This document shows, piece after piece, positions 1-8,214 of a stretch of 64,000 nt of DNA. The translations under genes and the position numbers were made by a program. The stretch comes from Ureibacillus chungkukjangi (GTDB taxonomy: Bacteria; Bacillota; Bacilli; Bacillales_A; Planococcaceae), in the NCBI RefSeq assembly GCF_003217295.1, contig NZ_QJTJ01000001.1, forward strand, positions 186,001-250,000, written 5' to 3'. The notes under the pieces are model-generated. The model had not been told where the DNA came from, made no database searches, and worked only from the letters and a program-made list of their open reading frames with translations. Position 1 is the stretch's first letter. Each line of letters begins with the position of its first letter.

Positions 1-1136
1 AGGGGTGGGCTGATTTCCATAGCATCTCCCAGAGCTTCACATGCTCCAACGGTACGTTCCTCTTGACGTTCAATCAGCTGGAATTTTTCGCGGATACCAA
101 TTTGAGCATTTTTCATGGCCAAGTCGACAAGTTCCTTTTTTGAGCCACGTTTAGGAATTATTACCTTTACGTCGAGATACTTTTCCAGAAGGGCTTTGTC
201 AATCTGAGAAGGAATGAAAATTTCCTTAGGCTTGATGTGCTCTGGAATATCATAAAATCGTCCGACAAATGTAAGAAACTCCTCTTCAGAATCTCTATAA
301 ATCGGGAAAATCGATACATCACGTTCGATTAACTTTCCTTGTCTGACAAAGAATACCTGAACACACATCCAACCTTTTTCAACAGCGTAACCAAACACAT
401 CACGGTTCGATAGATCTCCTGTTACCATTTTCTGTTTTTGCATCACTGTCTCAATATGGGTAATTTGATCTCTAAACTCTTTTGCCCGCTCAAATTCTAA
501 ATTCTCTGCTGCTTCAAGCATCTTCTTTTCAATATCTACTTTTACATCCTCGAATCCGCCATTTAAAAACCTGGAGATTTCCTCAATCATTTCATCGTAA
601 ATCTTTGGCTCAATGTCTTTTACACAGGGAGCTAAACACTGACCGAGATGGTAGTATAAGCAAACACGATCTGGAAGCCGTGCACACTTTCTTAATGGAT
701 ATAACCGATCCAGGAGCTTGCGTGTTTCATTTGCTGCACCAGCATTAGGATAAGGACCGAAATACTTCGCCTTATCTTTTTTCACTTTTCGTGTTGTTAA
801 TATGCGCGGATATTTTTCATTCGTAATTTTGATATATGGGTAGGTCTTATCATCCGTCAGCATAATGTTGTATTTCGGGTCATGCAGCTTGATTAAATTC
901 AGCTCTAAAATTAACGCCTCTAGGTCACTTGATGTAACTATATATTCAAAGTCTTCAATTTCACTTACTAATCGTTGTGTTTTGCCATCATGTGTTCCAT
1001 TGAAGTAAGAGCGTACTCGGTTTTTAAGCACCTTTGCCTTACCTACATAAATAATCGTGCCCTGACGATCTTTCATTAAGTAACAGCCCGGTTCATCTGG
1101 TAATATGGCTAATTTATTTTGAATTGTATCATTCAT
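1..1136 (-). CDS. uvrC: UvrABC system protein C, N-terminal part
   Basis: Catalytic subunit of nucleotide excision repair, which cuts on both sides of a UvrB-bound lesion. The reading frame is open from the ATG at 1136 (preceded by a GGGTGAG ribosome site) to the window edge, giving 378 of the usual roughly 590-600 residues. The GIY-YIG nuclease domain is at about residues 14-92 ([21 protein letters not shown]). A cysteine set at 151, 159, 167 and 171 fits the iron-sulfur cluster reported for UvrC. The UVR (UvrB-binding) helix pair is at about 202-237. The C-terminal RNase H-like nuclease and HhH domains lie outside the window. It sits downstream of trxA, as in Bacillus. Confidence 0.96.
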   Translation of the reverse strand, partial: MNDTIQNKLAILPDEPGCYLMKDRQGTIIYVGKAKVLKNRVRSYFNGTHDGKTQRLVSEIEDFEYIVTSSDLEALILELNLIKLHDPKYNIMLTDDKTYPYIKITNEKYPRILTTRKVKKDKAKYFGPYPNAGAANETRKLLDRLYPLRKCARLPDRVCLYYHLGQCLAPCVKDIEPKIYDEMIEEISRFLNGGFEDVKVDIEKKMLEAAENLEFERAKEFRDQITHIETVMQKQKMVTGDLSNRDVFGYAVEKGWMCVQVFFVRQGKLIERDVSIFPIYRDSEEEFLTFVGRFYDIPEHIKPKEIFIPSQIDKALLEKYLDVKVIIPKRGSKKELVDLAMKNAQIGIREKFQLIERQEERTVGACEALGDAMEISPP

Positions 1137-1259
1137 CTATCTCACCCTTACGAGCTATTTTCTCTATTATATCGGATTTAAAGAGGTTTACGCGATTGTT
1201 TACTGTCCAATGTGACGATTTTGATTTTGCATTATCCACATTTAACAGGCTCCTAAACA

Positions 1260-1293
1260 AAAAACATCCCAAAAGCATGTAAGCTTTTGGGAT
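1260..1293 (-). terminator. Intrinsic terminator of trxA
   Basis: A perfect 11-bp stem (1266-1276 pairs with 1283-1293) is followed on the minus strand by a T-rich tract. It lies directly after the trxA stop codon. Confidence 0.9.
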
Positions 1294-1299
1294 ACTCTA

Positions 1300-1614
1300 T
1301 TATTGGTTTTCGTTAATGAATTCGATTAAAGCTTCTTTCGGCTGGAAACCAACTGTTTTTGCTTTAAGTTCGCCGTCTTTGAATAATAATAATGTTGGAA
1401 TTGACATTACTTGATATTCAGCAGCAGTTGCTTGGTTGTTGTCTACATCTAATTTCGCGATTTTAACTTGGTCACCAATTTCAGAATCGATTTCTTCTAA
1501 TACTGGAGCGATCATTTTACATGGTCCGCACCAAGTAGCCCAAAAATCTACTAATACAACGCCTGAAGCGATTTCTTCCGAAAAGTTTTGATCTGTTACA
1601 TGTACAATTGCCAT
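1300..1614 (-). CDS. trxA: Thioredoxin
   Basis: Small cytoplasmic disulfide reductase of 104 residues, the normal family length. The redox motif WCGPC is at residues 28-32, and the cis-proline segment SIPTLLLF follows at about 71-78. The ATG at 1614 has a clear AGGAGGCT ribosome site. The gene has its own terminator, and an extended -10 lies about 35-43 bp upstream, so it probably forms its own transcript between uvrC and the etf genes. Confidence 0.98.
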   Translation of the reverse strand: MAIVHVTDQNFSEEIASGVVLVDFWATWCGPCKMIAPVLEEIDSEIGDQVKIAKLDVDNNQATAAEYQVMSIPTLLLFKDGELKAKTVGFQPKEALIEFINENQ

Positions 1615-1648
1615 TTTAATAGCCTCCTTAAATCTAACATCTGAATGT

Positions 1649-1657
1649 AGTATATCA
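1649..1657 (-). promoter_or_regulatory. Possible extended -10 promoter of trxA
   Basis: The minus strand reads TGATATACT, an extended -10 (TGnTATACT). No good -35 hexamer lies at 16-18 bp, so this is a tentative call. Confidence 0.4.
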
Positions 1658-1803
1658 CGATAGAAATTTTTGAGATAGTAAAGTGAACTGAAAATGACCC
1701 ATAAAATTTACAATTCTTTTATAATCTTAACGAAAAAAATAGAAGGAGTTTGAAATTATTATGGGGAAATTCAGTTCTTGCAAGGTCGGATATATTTGAA
1801 TAC

Positions 1804-1834
1804 CAAAAAACCTCACCAATATTTTGGCAAGGTT
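1804..1834 (-). terminator. Intrinsic terminator of the etf operon
   Basis: An 11-bp stem (1809-1819 with 1824-1834, two G-U pairs) is followed on the minus strand by TTTTTT. It lies 17 bp after the etfA stop codon. Confidence 0.9.
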
Positions 1835-1850
1835 TCAAGGTATCTATCCA

Positions 1851-2828
1851 TTAAGAATTTACTTTTAACGCTTTAAACTCTTCAATAAGCATTGGAATTA
1901 CTTCAAATAAATCGCCAACAATTCCATAGTCAGCTACTTTGAAGATATTTGCTTCTGGATCCTTGTTAATCGCAACGATTACTTTAGAATTCGACATACC
2001 AGCTAAATGCTGGATTGCTCCAGAAATTCCTGCTGCAATATATAGGTCAGGTGTTACAACTTTACCTGTTTGTCCGATTTGTAGTGAATAATCACAGTAA
2101 TCAGCATCACATGCTCCACGTGAAGCACCTACAGCACCACCAAGTAGGTTGGCAAGTTCTTTTAAAGGCTCGAATCCTTCAGAAGATTTCACACCACGCC
2201 CACCAGCTACAACAACTTTCGCTTCCGATAAATCTACACCAGTAGTTGCTTTACGAACTACATCTTTAATGATTGTACGTAAATTTTGTACATCCACTGA
2301 GATAGAAGCCACATCACCAGTTAGGCTTGCATTTTTATCTAAAGGCTTAATGTTGTTCGGACGAATCGTCACAAATATTACACCGTCTTTAATTTTTACT
2401 TTTTCAAATGCTTTACCAGAATAAATCGGACGAACGAAAACTGCATCTTCTCCTGAGCCTTCAATTTCTGTAACATCTGAAATTAGACCAGATTTTAATT
2501 TTGAAGCTAATTTAGGAGATAAGTCTTTCCCTAAAGATGTATGACCAAATACAACACCCTCTGGTTTTTCTTGCTCATAAACCGCTAAGAATGCTTGGCT
2601 ATAGCCATCTGATGTATATGCTTTTAAATGTGGATGCTCTACAGTTACCACTCGATCTGCACCATAAGTAATTAACTCGTTTGCTAGCTGCGTGACACTA
2701 TCACCAAGTAATACACCTACAACCTCGCCACCATCAGCAATTTGCTTTGCTGCAGCTACTGCTTCAAATGAAACATTACGTAAAACACCATCACGAACTT
2801 CGCCTAATACTAATACTTTGTTTGCCAT
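1851..2828 (-). CDS. etfA: Electron transfer flavoprotein, alpha subunit
   Basis: FAD-carrying subunit of ETF, which takes electrons from acyl-CoA dehydrogenases during fatty-acid beta-oxidation. It has 325 residues, typical of the family. The C-terminal FAD-binding domain is complete: GGRG at 209-212, QIGQTGK at 250-256, GISGAIQH at 267-274 and INKDPEANIF at 288-297. The ribosome site GGAGGGATTT precedes the ATG. It is the last gene of the run fadR-echA-etfB-etfA and is followed by a strong terminator. Confidence 0.97.
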   Translation of the reverse strand: MANKVLVLGEVRDGVLRNVSFEAVAAAKQIADGGEVVGVLLGDSVTQLANELITYGADRVVTVEHPHLKAYTSDGYSQAFLAVYEQEKPEGVVFGHTSLGKDLSPKLASKLKSGLISDVTEIEGSGEDAVFVRPIYSGKAFEKVKIKDGVIFVTIRPNNIKPLDKNASLTGDVASISVDVQNLRTIIKDVVRKATTGVDLSEAKVVVAGGRGVKSSEGFEPLKELANLLGGAVGASRGACDADYCDYSLQIGQTGKVVTPDLYIAAGISGAIQHLAGMSNSKVIVAINKDPEANIFKVADYGIVGDLFEVIPMLIEEFKALKVNS

Positions 2829-2858
2829 TTGAAATCCCTCCGTTACCGTCTTTTTTCT

Positions 2859-3632
2859 TTAGACTACTTTTGCCTCTGAATGAAGTAAGTTAACTAGTTC
2901 CTTCACTTGTTGTGAAAGCTCTCCTTCTAATACACGACCAGCTGCTTTTTGAGGTGGTAAGAAAATATCCACAATCTCGATTTTCACTTCTACATCGTCC
3001 TCATCAAGATCTAAATCATCTAGTTCAAGCTCTGCAAGCGGTTTCTTCTTCGCTTTCATAATCCCTGGAAGAGATGGATAGCGTGGTTCGTTTAACCCTT
3101 GTTGAGCTGTCACTAATAACGGTAAAGAAGTTTCGATAACCTCAGAATCCCCTTCGATATCACGAACAATCTTCACATTTGTACCATCAATCTCTAAATC
3201 AGTAATTGTTGTTACATAGTTAATACCTAGTAAGTCTGCAACACGTGGACCAACTTGACCAGTACCGCCATCAATTGCAACATTACCAGCTAAAATTAAA
3301 TCTACCTCTTTATCTTTTAAATATTCTGCTAGAATAATAGCTGCAGAATATTGATCTAATTCATCTAAATCATCTTCTGTATTGATAAGTACTGCTTCGT
3401 CAGCACCCATTGCTAGAGCTGTTCTTAGCTGCTTCTCAGCATCTTCCCCACCGATTGTTACTACTGTTACTTTACCGCCTTTGGCATCACGCACTTGAAT
3501 CGCTTCTTCAATTGCATACTCATCATAAGGATTAATGATAAATTCAGCACCATCTTCTTGAATCTTGCCATTTGCAATAACAATTTTTTCCTCAGTGTCA
3601 AATGTACGTTTAACTAATACAAAAATGTTCAT
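2859..3632 (-). CDS. etfB: Electron transfer flavoprotein, beta subunit
   Basis: Partner of EtfA, of 257 residues; the family binds AMP structurally and docks the dehydrogenase. The signature DGGTGQVGP is at residues 121-129. A GGGAGGTTAG ribosome site precedes the ATG. The 30-bp gap to etfA and the 78-bp gap from the enoyl-CoA hydratase indicate one transcript. Confidence 0.97.
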   Translation of the reverse strand: MNIFVLVKRTFDTEEKIVIANGKIQEDGAEFIINPYDEYAIEEAIQVRDAKGGKVTVVTIGGEDAEKQLRTALAMGADEAVLINTEDDLDELDQYSAAIILAEYLKDKEVDLILAGNVAIDGGTGQVGPRVADLLGINYVTTITDLEIDGTNVKIVRDIEGDSEVIETSLPLLVTAQQGLNEPRYPSLPGIMKAKKKPLAELELDDLDLDEDDVEVKIEIVDIFLPPQKAAGRVLEGELSQQVKELVNLLHSEAKVV

Positions 3633-3710
3633 ATTACTAACCTCCCAATGCGATTATCAGATTGCTTGTACAATCTATGATTTATTTTGCTTTGCTATGA
3701 AACTAACAAA

Positions 3711-4484
3711 TTACTTCCCTGTAAAGGTAGGCATACGTTTTTCAAGGAATGCTTGAATACCCTCTTTTGCATCCTGAGATTCAAAAACAGTACCAAAGCT
3801 ATCTGCTTCTGCCTTAACTCCGTCATAATAGGCTGGATGCTTACCGAACTGCAGCATATCAATAGTTGCTTTTAAAGTAACTGGACTCTTTAAAGCTATC
3901 TTTTTAGCAATCTCCAAGGATTTTGCTAGAAGCTCCTCAGCCGGGAATGCACGAGTTGCAAGACCTGCTTGAACTGCTTCTGCTCCTGAAATTGGTTCGC
4001 TTGTAAAGAGCATTTCTGCTGCTTTTGCTACCCCTACATAACGAGGTAATCTTTGTGTTCCTGCAAAACCAGGAATCAGTCCTAGCTGAAGCTCAGGTAA
4101 GCCTAACTTCGCATCCTCTGAAACATAACGAATATGACAGGCCATCGCAAGCTCTAAGCCACCACCTAAAGCAGCTCCATGAATCGCAGCAATCACTGGT
4201 TTAGAGAACGTTTCTAATCGTTCAAAAACTTTTTGACCACTAGACGCTAATTTAGAGAATTCTTCACCTGATGAAACCTCGGTAAATTCTTTAATATCAG
4301 CACCAGCAGAGAAGAAGCGCCCTTCGCCGTGAAGAACTATCACACGAATTGCATCATCATTTTCGACTGTACTTAACATCTCATCTACTTCTAAGATTAA
4401 GCCACGTGATAATGCGTTTGCAGGAGGTCGTTGAATTGTTACAATTGCTACCCCTTCTTCAACTTTCCAACTTAGAAATTCCAT
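3711..4484 (-). CDS. fadB: Enoyl-CoA hydratase/isomerase family protein (FadB/YsiB type)
   Basis: Crotonase-fold enzyme of 257 residues that hydrates trans-2-enoyl-CoA in beta-oxidation. The oxyanion-hole segment SAGADIKEF is at 59-67 and GGG is at 107-109. The two catalytic glutamates of true hydratases are present (E111 and E131), so hydratase activity is favoured over isomerase. The ribosome site GGGAG lies before the ATG. It sits between fadR and etfB, as in the B. subtilis lcfA-fadR-fadB-etfB-etfA order. Acyl-chain preference cannot be read from sequence. Confidence 0.92.
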   Translation of the reverse strand: MEFLSWKVEEGVAIVTIQRPPANALSRGLILEVDEMLSTVENDDAIRVIVLHGEGRFFSAGADIKEFTEVSSGEEFSKLASSGQKVFERLETFSKPVIAAIHGAALGGGLELAMACHIRYVSEDAKLGLPELQLGLIPGFAGTQRLPRYVGVAKAAEMLFTSEPISGAEAVQAGLATRAFPAEELLAKSLEIAKKIALKSPVTLKATIDMLQFGKHPAYYDGVKAEADSFGTVFESQDAKEGIQAFLEKRMPTFTGK

Positions 4485-4618
4485 TCTCCCACTCCCTTTA
4501 AAAAACTTACTTATCGTTAACCCCTAGTGATAAGTCTTATTCAGATATGAGAATTTTAAATTCTCGTACCTGAAAGGATATTGCCTCATAGAATCTATTC
4601 AAGAAGCGCAAGGCTTCG

Positions 4619-4658
4619 ACAAAGCTTCAGCCTAAATATATGAAGTTTGAAGCTTTGT
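4619..4658. repeat. 11-bp perfect inverted repeat at the end of fadR
   Basis: ACAAAGCTTCA (4619-4629) pairs with TGAAGCTTTGT (4648-4658) and touches the fadR stop codon. No T-tract follows on either strand, so it looks like an intercistronic hairpin (RNA processing or stability) rather than a terminator. Confidence 0.6.
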
Positions 4659-5239
4659 TAACCTTTTAAACCATTTAACAGCATATGCCTTACTTTCGGC
4701 GCCGTCTCTATTAAATCGTATCTGAACTCATTCATGACCCAGCTTGTGATCGTTTCATCAATTGTTCCAAATACCATTTGTCGAGCAATTCTTACATCCA
4801 TAGTAGAATTAAACTCTCCTTTAAACATACCCTCGATTAGAATCTCGTCAAGCAGCTTCAAATACTCTTTTAAAATGGAGTTAATCTTCAACCTGAGATC
4901 TTTATTTGACTGCCTTAACTCTAATTGCGTCACTGTTGCAAGGTGGCGATCATTTGCTAAAACATTAAAATGGTTATCAATCATTTGTGATAATTTGTCA
5001 GTAGATGACTCACCGTTTTTAATGATTTCTTGTAGAGATTCTACGAAGACACCCATTTTTTCTTGAAAGACAGAAATCAAAATATCTTCTTTATTTTTGA
5101 AATATAAGTAGATTGTTCCGTCTGCAACACCTGCTTGCTTTGCAATTTTAGAAATTTGCGCTTGATGATAGCCGTTTTCTGCAATTGCAATTACAGCAGC
5201 ATCGATTATTTGTTTATATTTGGGTTTATCTCGTTTCAT
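4658..5239 (-). CDS. fadR: TetR-family fatty-acid degradation repressor FadR
   Basis: Acyl-CoA-responsive repressor of beta-oxidation genes in Bacillales. It has 193 residues from the ATG at 5239, which has GGTGGT seven bases upstream; an upstream GTG is possible but lacks a good ribosome site. The N-terminal helix-turn-helix (about 25-50) reads SKIAKQAGVADGTIYLYFKNK, close to the B. subtilis FadR sequence I recall. The ligand domain has the conserved TQLELRQSN and RQMVFGTIDET segments. A near-consensus FadR palindrome lies directly upstream, so autoregulation is likely. Confidence 0.95.
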   Translation of the reverse strand: MKRDKPKYKQIIDAAVIAIAENGYHQAQISKIAKQAGVADGTIYLYFKNKEDILISVFQEKMGVFVESLQEIIKNGESSTDKLSQMIDNHFNVLANDRHLATVTQLELRQSNKDLRLKINSILKEYLKLLDEILIEGMFKGEFNSTMDVRIARQMVFGTIDETITSWVMNEFRYDLIETAPKVRHMLLNGLKG

Positions 5240-5331
5240 GCTGTTCACCACCGTTAAAAACTTGGCTTATTGTTTTTCGAGTCTCAATAAGCCTTCACCT
5301 GTATTTTCGACTAGACAAAATAATTTTGCCT

Positions 5332-5374
5332 AAAAAAAATACGAAAATATGAATGATGATTCATTCATATTTTC
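5332..5374 (-). promoter_or_regulatory. FadR operator that also forms a terminator-like hairpin
   Basis: A 14-bp perfect inverted repeat (5343-5356 and 5361-5374, loop TGAT) contains TGAATGA-TGAT-TCATTCA, which fits the Bacillus FadR box TGAATGANTANTCATTCA as I recall it. On the minus strand the second arm is followed four bases later by eight Ts (5332-5339). The element could therefore act both as operator for fadR-fadB-etfBA and as terminator for lcfA. Confidence 0.8.
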
Positions 5375-5403
5375 ATATTATAATTTAATAAAGATTCTGT
5401 CAA
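5375..5403 (-). promoter_or_regulatory. Sigma-A promoter for fadR-fadB-etfB-etfA
   Basis: On the minus strand the -35 TTGACA (5398-5403) is perfect. The -10 is TATAAT at 15-bp spacing (5377-5382) or TAATAT at 17 bp (5375-5380). The FadR palindrome covers the expected start point just downstream, and the promoter begins 14 bp after the lcfA stop codon. Confidence 0.75.
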
Positions 5404-5416
5404 TCATTGTACTAAA

Positions 5417-7111
5417 TTATTTTGCTTGTAACTCAGCATTTTTTTGTTTTTCTTCTTCAATTAATGTACGCCTTAAAATTTTCCCTACTGCGGTCTTCGG
5501 CAATTCTTTGCGGAACTCGTAATGACGTGGCACTTTGTAGGATGCCAGGTTTTCACGACAGTATTTGTTTAATTCTTCTTCTGTCACTGTTTTTCCTTCA
5601 CGTACCACAACATAAGCCTTAACAGTTTCTCCGCGATACGGATCAGGTATACCTGCAACTACACATTCCAAAATTGCTTCATGCTCATAAAGCACTTCCT
5701 CGACTTCCCTTGGGTAAATATTAAAGCCTCCAGCAATAATCATATCCTTCTTGCGATCAACTACATAAAAATAGCCTTTATCGTCCATATAGCCTAAATC
5801 ACCTGTTAAAAACCAACCATCCACAAATGTCATAGCCGTCTCCTCTGGACGATTCCAGTAGCCTTTCATAACTTGTGGACCCTTCACAGCAATTTCTCCT
5901 ACCTCACCTGGCGGTAAAAGCTCTCCCTCTGACGATTTGATAATAGCAGCCTCCGTATCTGGCCAAGGTACACCGATTGAACCAGTAATACGATTTTCCC
6001 AAATAAAATTAGCATGTGTTACTGGAGATGTCTCTGTTAGCCCATATCCCTCAACTAATTTCCCACCTGTAACTGCTTCGAATTTTTGCTGTACATCCAC
6101 TGGTAAAGGCGAGGAACCACTTAAACACGCTTTAATAGATGACAAATCATAGTTCCCTATATCAGGATGATTTAACAACCCAATGTACATTGTCGGTGCC
6201 CCTGGGAAAAGTGTAGGCTTCTGTTTTTCAATCGTTTTCAGAACCTGCACTACATCAAATTTAGGCAGTAAAACCATTTTAAACCCTTGCATAACTGATA
6301 AAAGCAGTACCGTTGTCATTCCATATACATGGAAAAATGGCAATACACCTAAAAGGATTTCCTCTCCATCTTTACATTGGTACATCCATGCATCACACAT
6401 TTTGGTATTAGCAATTAAATTTTTATGCGTCAGCATTACACCCTTTGGAGATCCAGTTGTGCCTCCTGTATATTGTAAAAGTGCGATTTCCTCTGCGATA
6501 TCGAACTCCTCTAGCTGAATAGGTGTTTGCTCGCTAGTACGCAAAATTTCAGTAAATAAATGCGTTAGTCCCTTATGCTCTACCTTTACACTAAATCCAT
6601 ATTGTTTTTTCTGGATAAATGGATACACAAGGTTTTTAGGGAAGGGTAAATAATCCTTTATTCCTGTAATGATAACGTTTTCAATTTTTGTGTCCTTTAA
6701 TACTTTTGTAATGCGTGGATATAGAATATCCATAGCTAAAATAACTTTTACGCCTGCATCGGTCATTTGATATTGAAGCTCACGTTCAGTATAAAGTGGA
6801 TTTGTTTGAACGACGATACCACCAGCATATAAGGTACCATAGTAGGCAATAACAGATTGCGGACAGTTCGGCAGCATAATAGCCACTCGATCGCCCTTTT
6901 CAACACCTAAACGCCTCAAATAGTTCGCAAATTTTAATGAAGATTCATAGAGTTCCTTGTACGTTACATCTTTCCCCATGAAATGTATCGCAACCTTACT
7001 AGGATAATTCTCATACGCCCTAGTTAAAAAGCTTTGGACTGGAACATTCTCGTAAGTCATGCTGTGTGGTATTTCTTGAGGGTACTGGGAAAGCCAAACC
7101 TTGTCAGTCAT
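5417..7111 (-). CDS. lcfA: Long-chain fatty-acid--CoA ligase
   Basis: Acyl-adenylate-forming enzyme that activates long-chain fatty acids with ATP and CoA. From the ATG at 7111 (AGGGGAG eight bases upstream) it has 564 residues; an in-frame upstream start at 7183 lacks a ribosome site. The ATP/AMP signature TGGTTGSPKG is at about 215-224, GYGLTETSP and GWFLTGDLG lie mid-protein, and the C-terminal lysine region is PKTAVGKILRR. It is the first gene of the beta-oxidation block, but here it has its own promoter and is separated from fadR by a promoter/operator. Confidence 0.96.
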   Translation of the reverse strand: MTDKVWLSQYPQEIPHSMTYENVPVQSFLTRAYENYPSKVAIHFMGKDVTYKELYESSLKFANYLRRLGVEKGDRVAIMLPNCPQSVIAYYGTLYAGGIVVQTNPLYTERELQYQMTDAGVKVILAMDILYPRITKVLKDTKIENVIITGIKDYLPFPKNLVYPFIQKKQYGFSVKVEHKGLTHLFTEILRTSEQTPIQLEEFDIAEEIALLQYTGGTTGSPKGVMLTHKNLIANTKMCDAWMYQCKDGEEILLGVLPFFHVYGMTTVLLLSVMQGFKMVLLPKFDVVQVLKTIEKQKPTLFPGAPTMYIGLLNHPDIGNYDLSSIKACLSGSSPLPVDVQQKFEAVTGGKLVEGYGLTETSPVTHANFIWENRITGSIGVPWPDTEAAIIKSSEGELLPPGEVGEIAVKGPQVMKGYWNRPEETAMTFVDGWFLTGDLGYMDDKGYFYVVDRKKDMIIAGGFNIYPREVEEVLYEHEAILECVVAGIPDPYRGETVKAYVVVREGKTVTEEELNKYCRENLASYKVPRHYEFRKELPKTAVGKILRRTLIEEEKQKNAELQAK

Positions 7112-7154
7112 TAACAACTCCCCTTCGTTCAATGTTTTAAATATTCTTACAATT

Positions 7155-7183
7155 ATTATAATGCAAAAGGAAAGGTCTTTCAA
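7155..7183 (-). promoter_or_regulatory. Sigma-A promoter of lcfA
   Basis: The minus strand has TTGAAA (7178-7183), 17 bp, then TATAAT (7155-7160). The start point would be about 35 bp before the lcfA ATG. No TGAATGA-type FadR box is visible around it, unlike the fadR promoter. Confidence 0.8.
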
Positions 7184-7550
7184 ACTATTTTTATAAAACT
7201 TTCGATTTTTAGCTAGAAAATTCTATTTTATTCTATTTATGTGCAATATTTAATAGATTCATATTTCCCATATAATTTGTTGATTCTTAAGTAGGAGGGG
7301 GAACAGATTTACGGTTGAGGTAGAAGGTGATGTCATAGTTTTCCTTTTAAGGGGCTAATTAGGATAGTGTTCGACTAGGTTATGTCTTATTTCACTTATT
7401 CTCCTCAAAACGAGCTCTATTTTTTCAAATAACCGAAAAATCTCCGCTTATTTTCACTACAATAGCCCCCCTTTTATCGCGAACCCCAATGCTCATTGAC
7501 AAATACCAGTATCCCACTTCCCTTGCTTTATCCACTCACAGCCAAACTAA
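7184..7550. other. Intergenic stretch with no recognised gene
   Basis: About 370 bp between the lcfA promoter and the terminator of the small membrane peptide gene. I see no convincing reading frame, RNA motif or repeat. A GTAGGAGGGGG block near 7292 resembles a ribosome site but no start codon with an open frame follows it. Confidence 0.5.
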
Positions 7551-7588
7551 TAAAAAAGACAAGTAGACCTCGAGCATCTACTTGCCTT
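7551..7588 (-). terminator. Intrinsic terminator after the small membrane peptide gene
   Basis: A 12-bp stem (7556-7567 with 7577-7588, one G-U pair) is followed on the minus strand by TTTTTT. It ends the DUF350/small-peptide transcript. Confidence 0.88.
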
Positions 7589-7599
7589 TCAAAAAAATC

Positions 7600-7680
7600 T
7601 TATAGAGTTGTTAAATAATAGATTCCTACGAGTACAAATAATATACAAACTACGATTAATACTTTCGCTAATTTTTCCAT
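7600..7680 (-). CDS. 26-residue single-span membrane peptide
   Basis: ATG at 7680 with GGAG eight bases upstream, the ribosome site overlapping the stop of the DUF350 gene. The product starts MEKLAKVLIVV and continues with an unbroken hydrophobic run to about residue 22, so it should be a single transmembrane helix. Translational coupling to the DUF350 gene and the terminator 12 bp after its stop support it as a real gene. The family is not recognised; it may be a small regulator or partner of the DUF350 protein (inference). Confidence 0.7.
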   Translation of the reverse strand: MEKLAKVLIVVCILFVLVGIYYLTTL

Positions 7681-7690
7681 ATCTATGCTC

Positions 7691-8104
7691 CTACAATATA
7701 CTTGCACCGATTACAAAGGAGAGTCCGAGTGAAATTGTGAAGGAAATAAAACCGACTGAACGATTTTCGTTTTCAATTTCTTCGTCTACTTTAAAACGAG
7801 GTGTTAAAAATTCAAATAATAGGTAAGCAAAGATTAACAAAGTAAATCCAAATAAGCCCCACCCAATCATTTCTAGCAAAGTAGAGTGTCGTTCAATAGA
7901 GTATCTGAAAATATTACATATACCTAGAATTTTACCGCCTGTTGCAAGGGCTACAGCAACATTCCCCTTCTTTATCTCTTCCCAGTTTTTATACTTTGTT
8001 ACAAGCTCGAATATTACCATCGAAACGATTAAACAAAGCACCACTACACTAAAGTAACCGGCTGTTTCGACTAAAGGATGTTGCCAAAACTTCGAATCTA
8101 GCAA
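7691..8104 (-). CDS. yshE: DUF350 membrane protein (YshE-like)
   Basis: Integral membrane protein of about 137 residues with four predicted helices (about 12-35, 54-68, 76-101, 114-136). This is the DUF350 pattern, which has no assigned biochemical role. The TTG at 8104 is chosen because AAGGAG lies nine bases upstream; a GTG at 8125 in frame lacks a ribosome site. The position between mutS2 and lcfA matches yshE of B. subtilis. It appears co-transcribed with a downstream 26-residue membrane peptide, and a long perfect palindrome lies 55 bp upstream. Confidence 0.8.
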   Translation of the reverse strand: MLDSKFWQHPLVETAGYFSVVVLCLIVSMVIFELVTKYKNWEEIKKGNVAVALATGGKILGICNIFRYSIERHSTLLEMIGWGLFGFTLLIFAYLLFEFLTPRFKVDEEIENENRSVGFISFTISLGLSFVIGASIL

Positions 8105-8158
8105 TAAAGTCAACTCCTTTTTCACCTATCTAATGTGAATAGCAAATTTCTTTTGAGA

Positions 8159-8184
8159 TTTTACCCGAGTATACTCGGGTAAAA
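8159..8184. promoter_or_regulatory. 26-bp perfect palindrome upstream of the DUF350 gene
   Basis: Arms TTTTACCCGAG and CTCGGGTAAAA flank TATA with no mismatch. The T-run is on the 5' side of each strand and A-runs follow, so it cannot be a normal terminator in either direction. On the minus strand its centre supplies TATACT, which could be a -10 hexamer. It looks like an operator for a dimeric repressor that I do not recognise. Confidence 0.65.
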
Positions 8185-8214
8185 TTCATTTTCTCAGGAT
8201 TCATCTGTACTGTT

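Noticed and set aside
1760-1798. 12-codon plus-strand frame with GAAGGAG upstream (ATG at 1760)
   Set aside because: The spacing of about 12 bp is long, the frame is very short and no promoter or terminator supports it. It lies antisense near the etfA terminator.
2015-2424. Plus-strand frames opposite etfA, and similar antisense frames opposite mutS2, pheT, thrS and polA
   Set aside because: They lack ribosome sites and recognisable domains and mirror strongly supported genes on the other strand.
8159-8184. Terminator of mutS2
   Set aside because: The palindrome is followed by As, not Ts, on both strands, so it cannot act as an intrinsic terminator.
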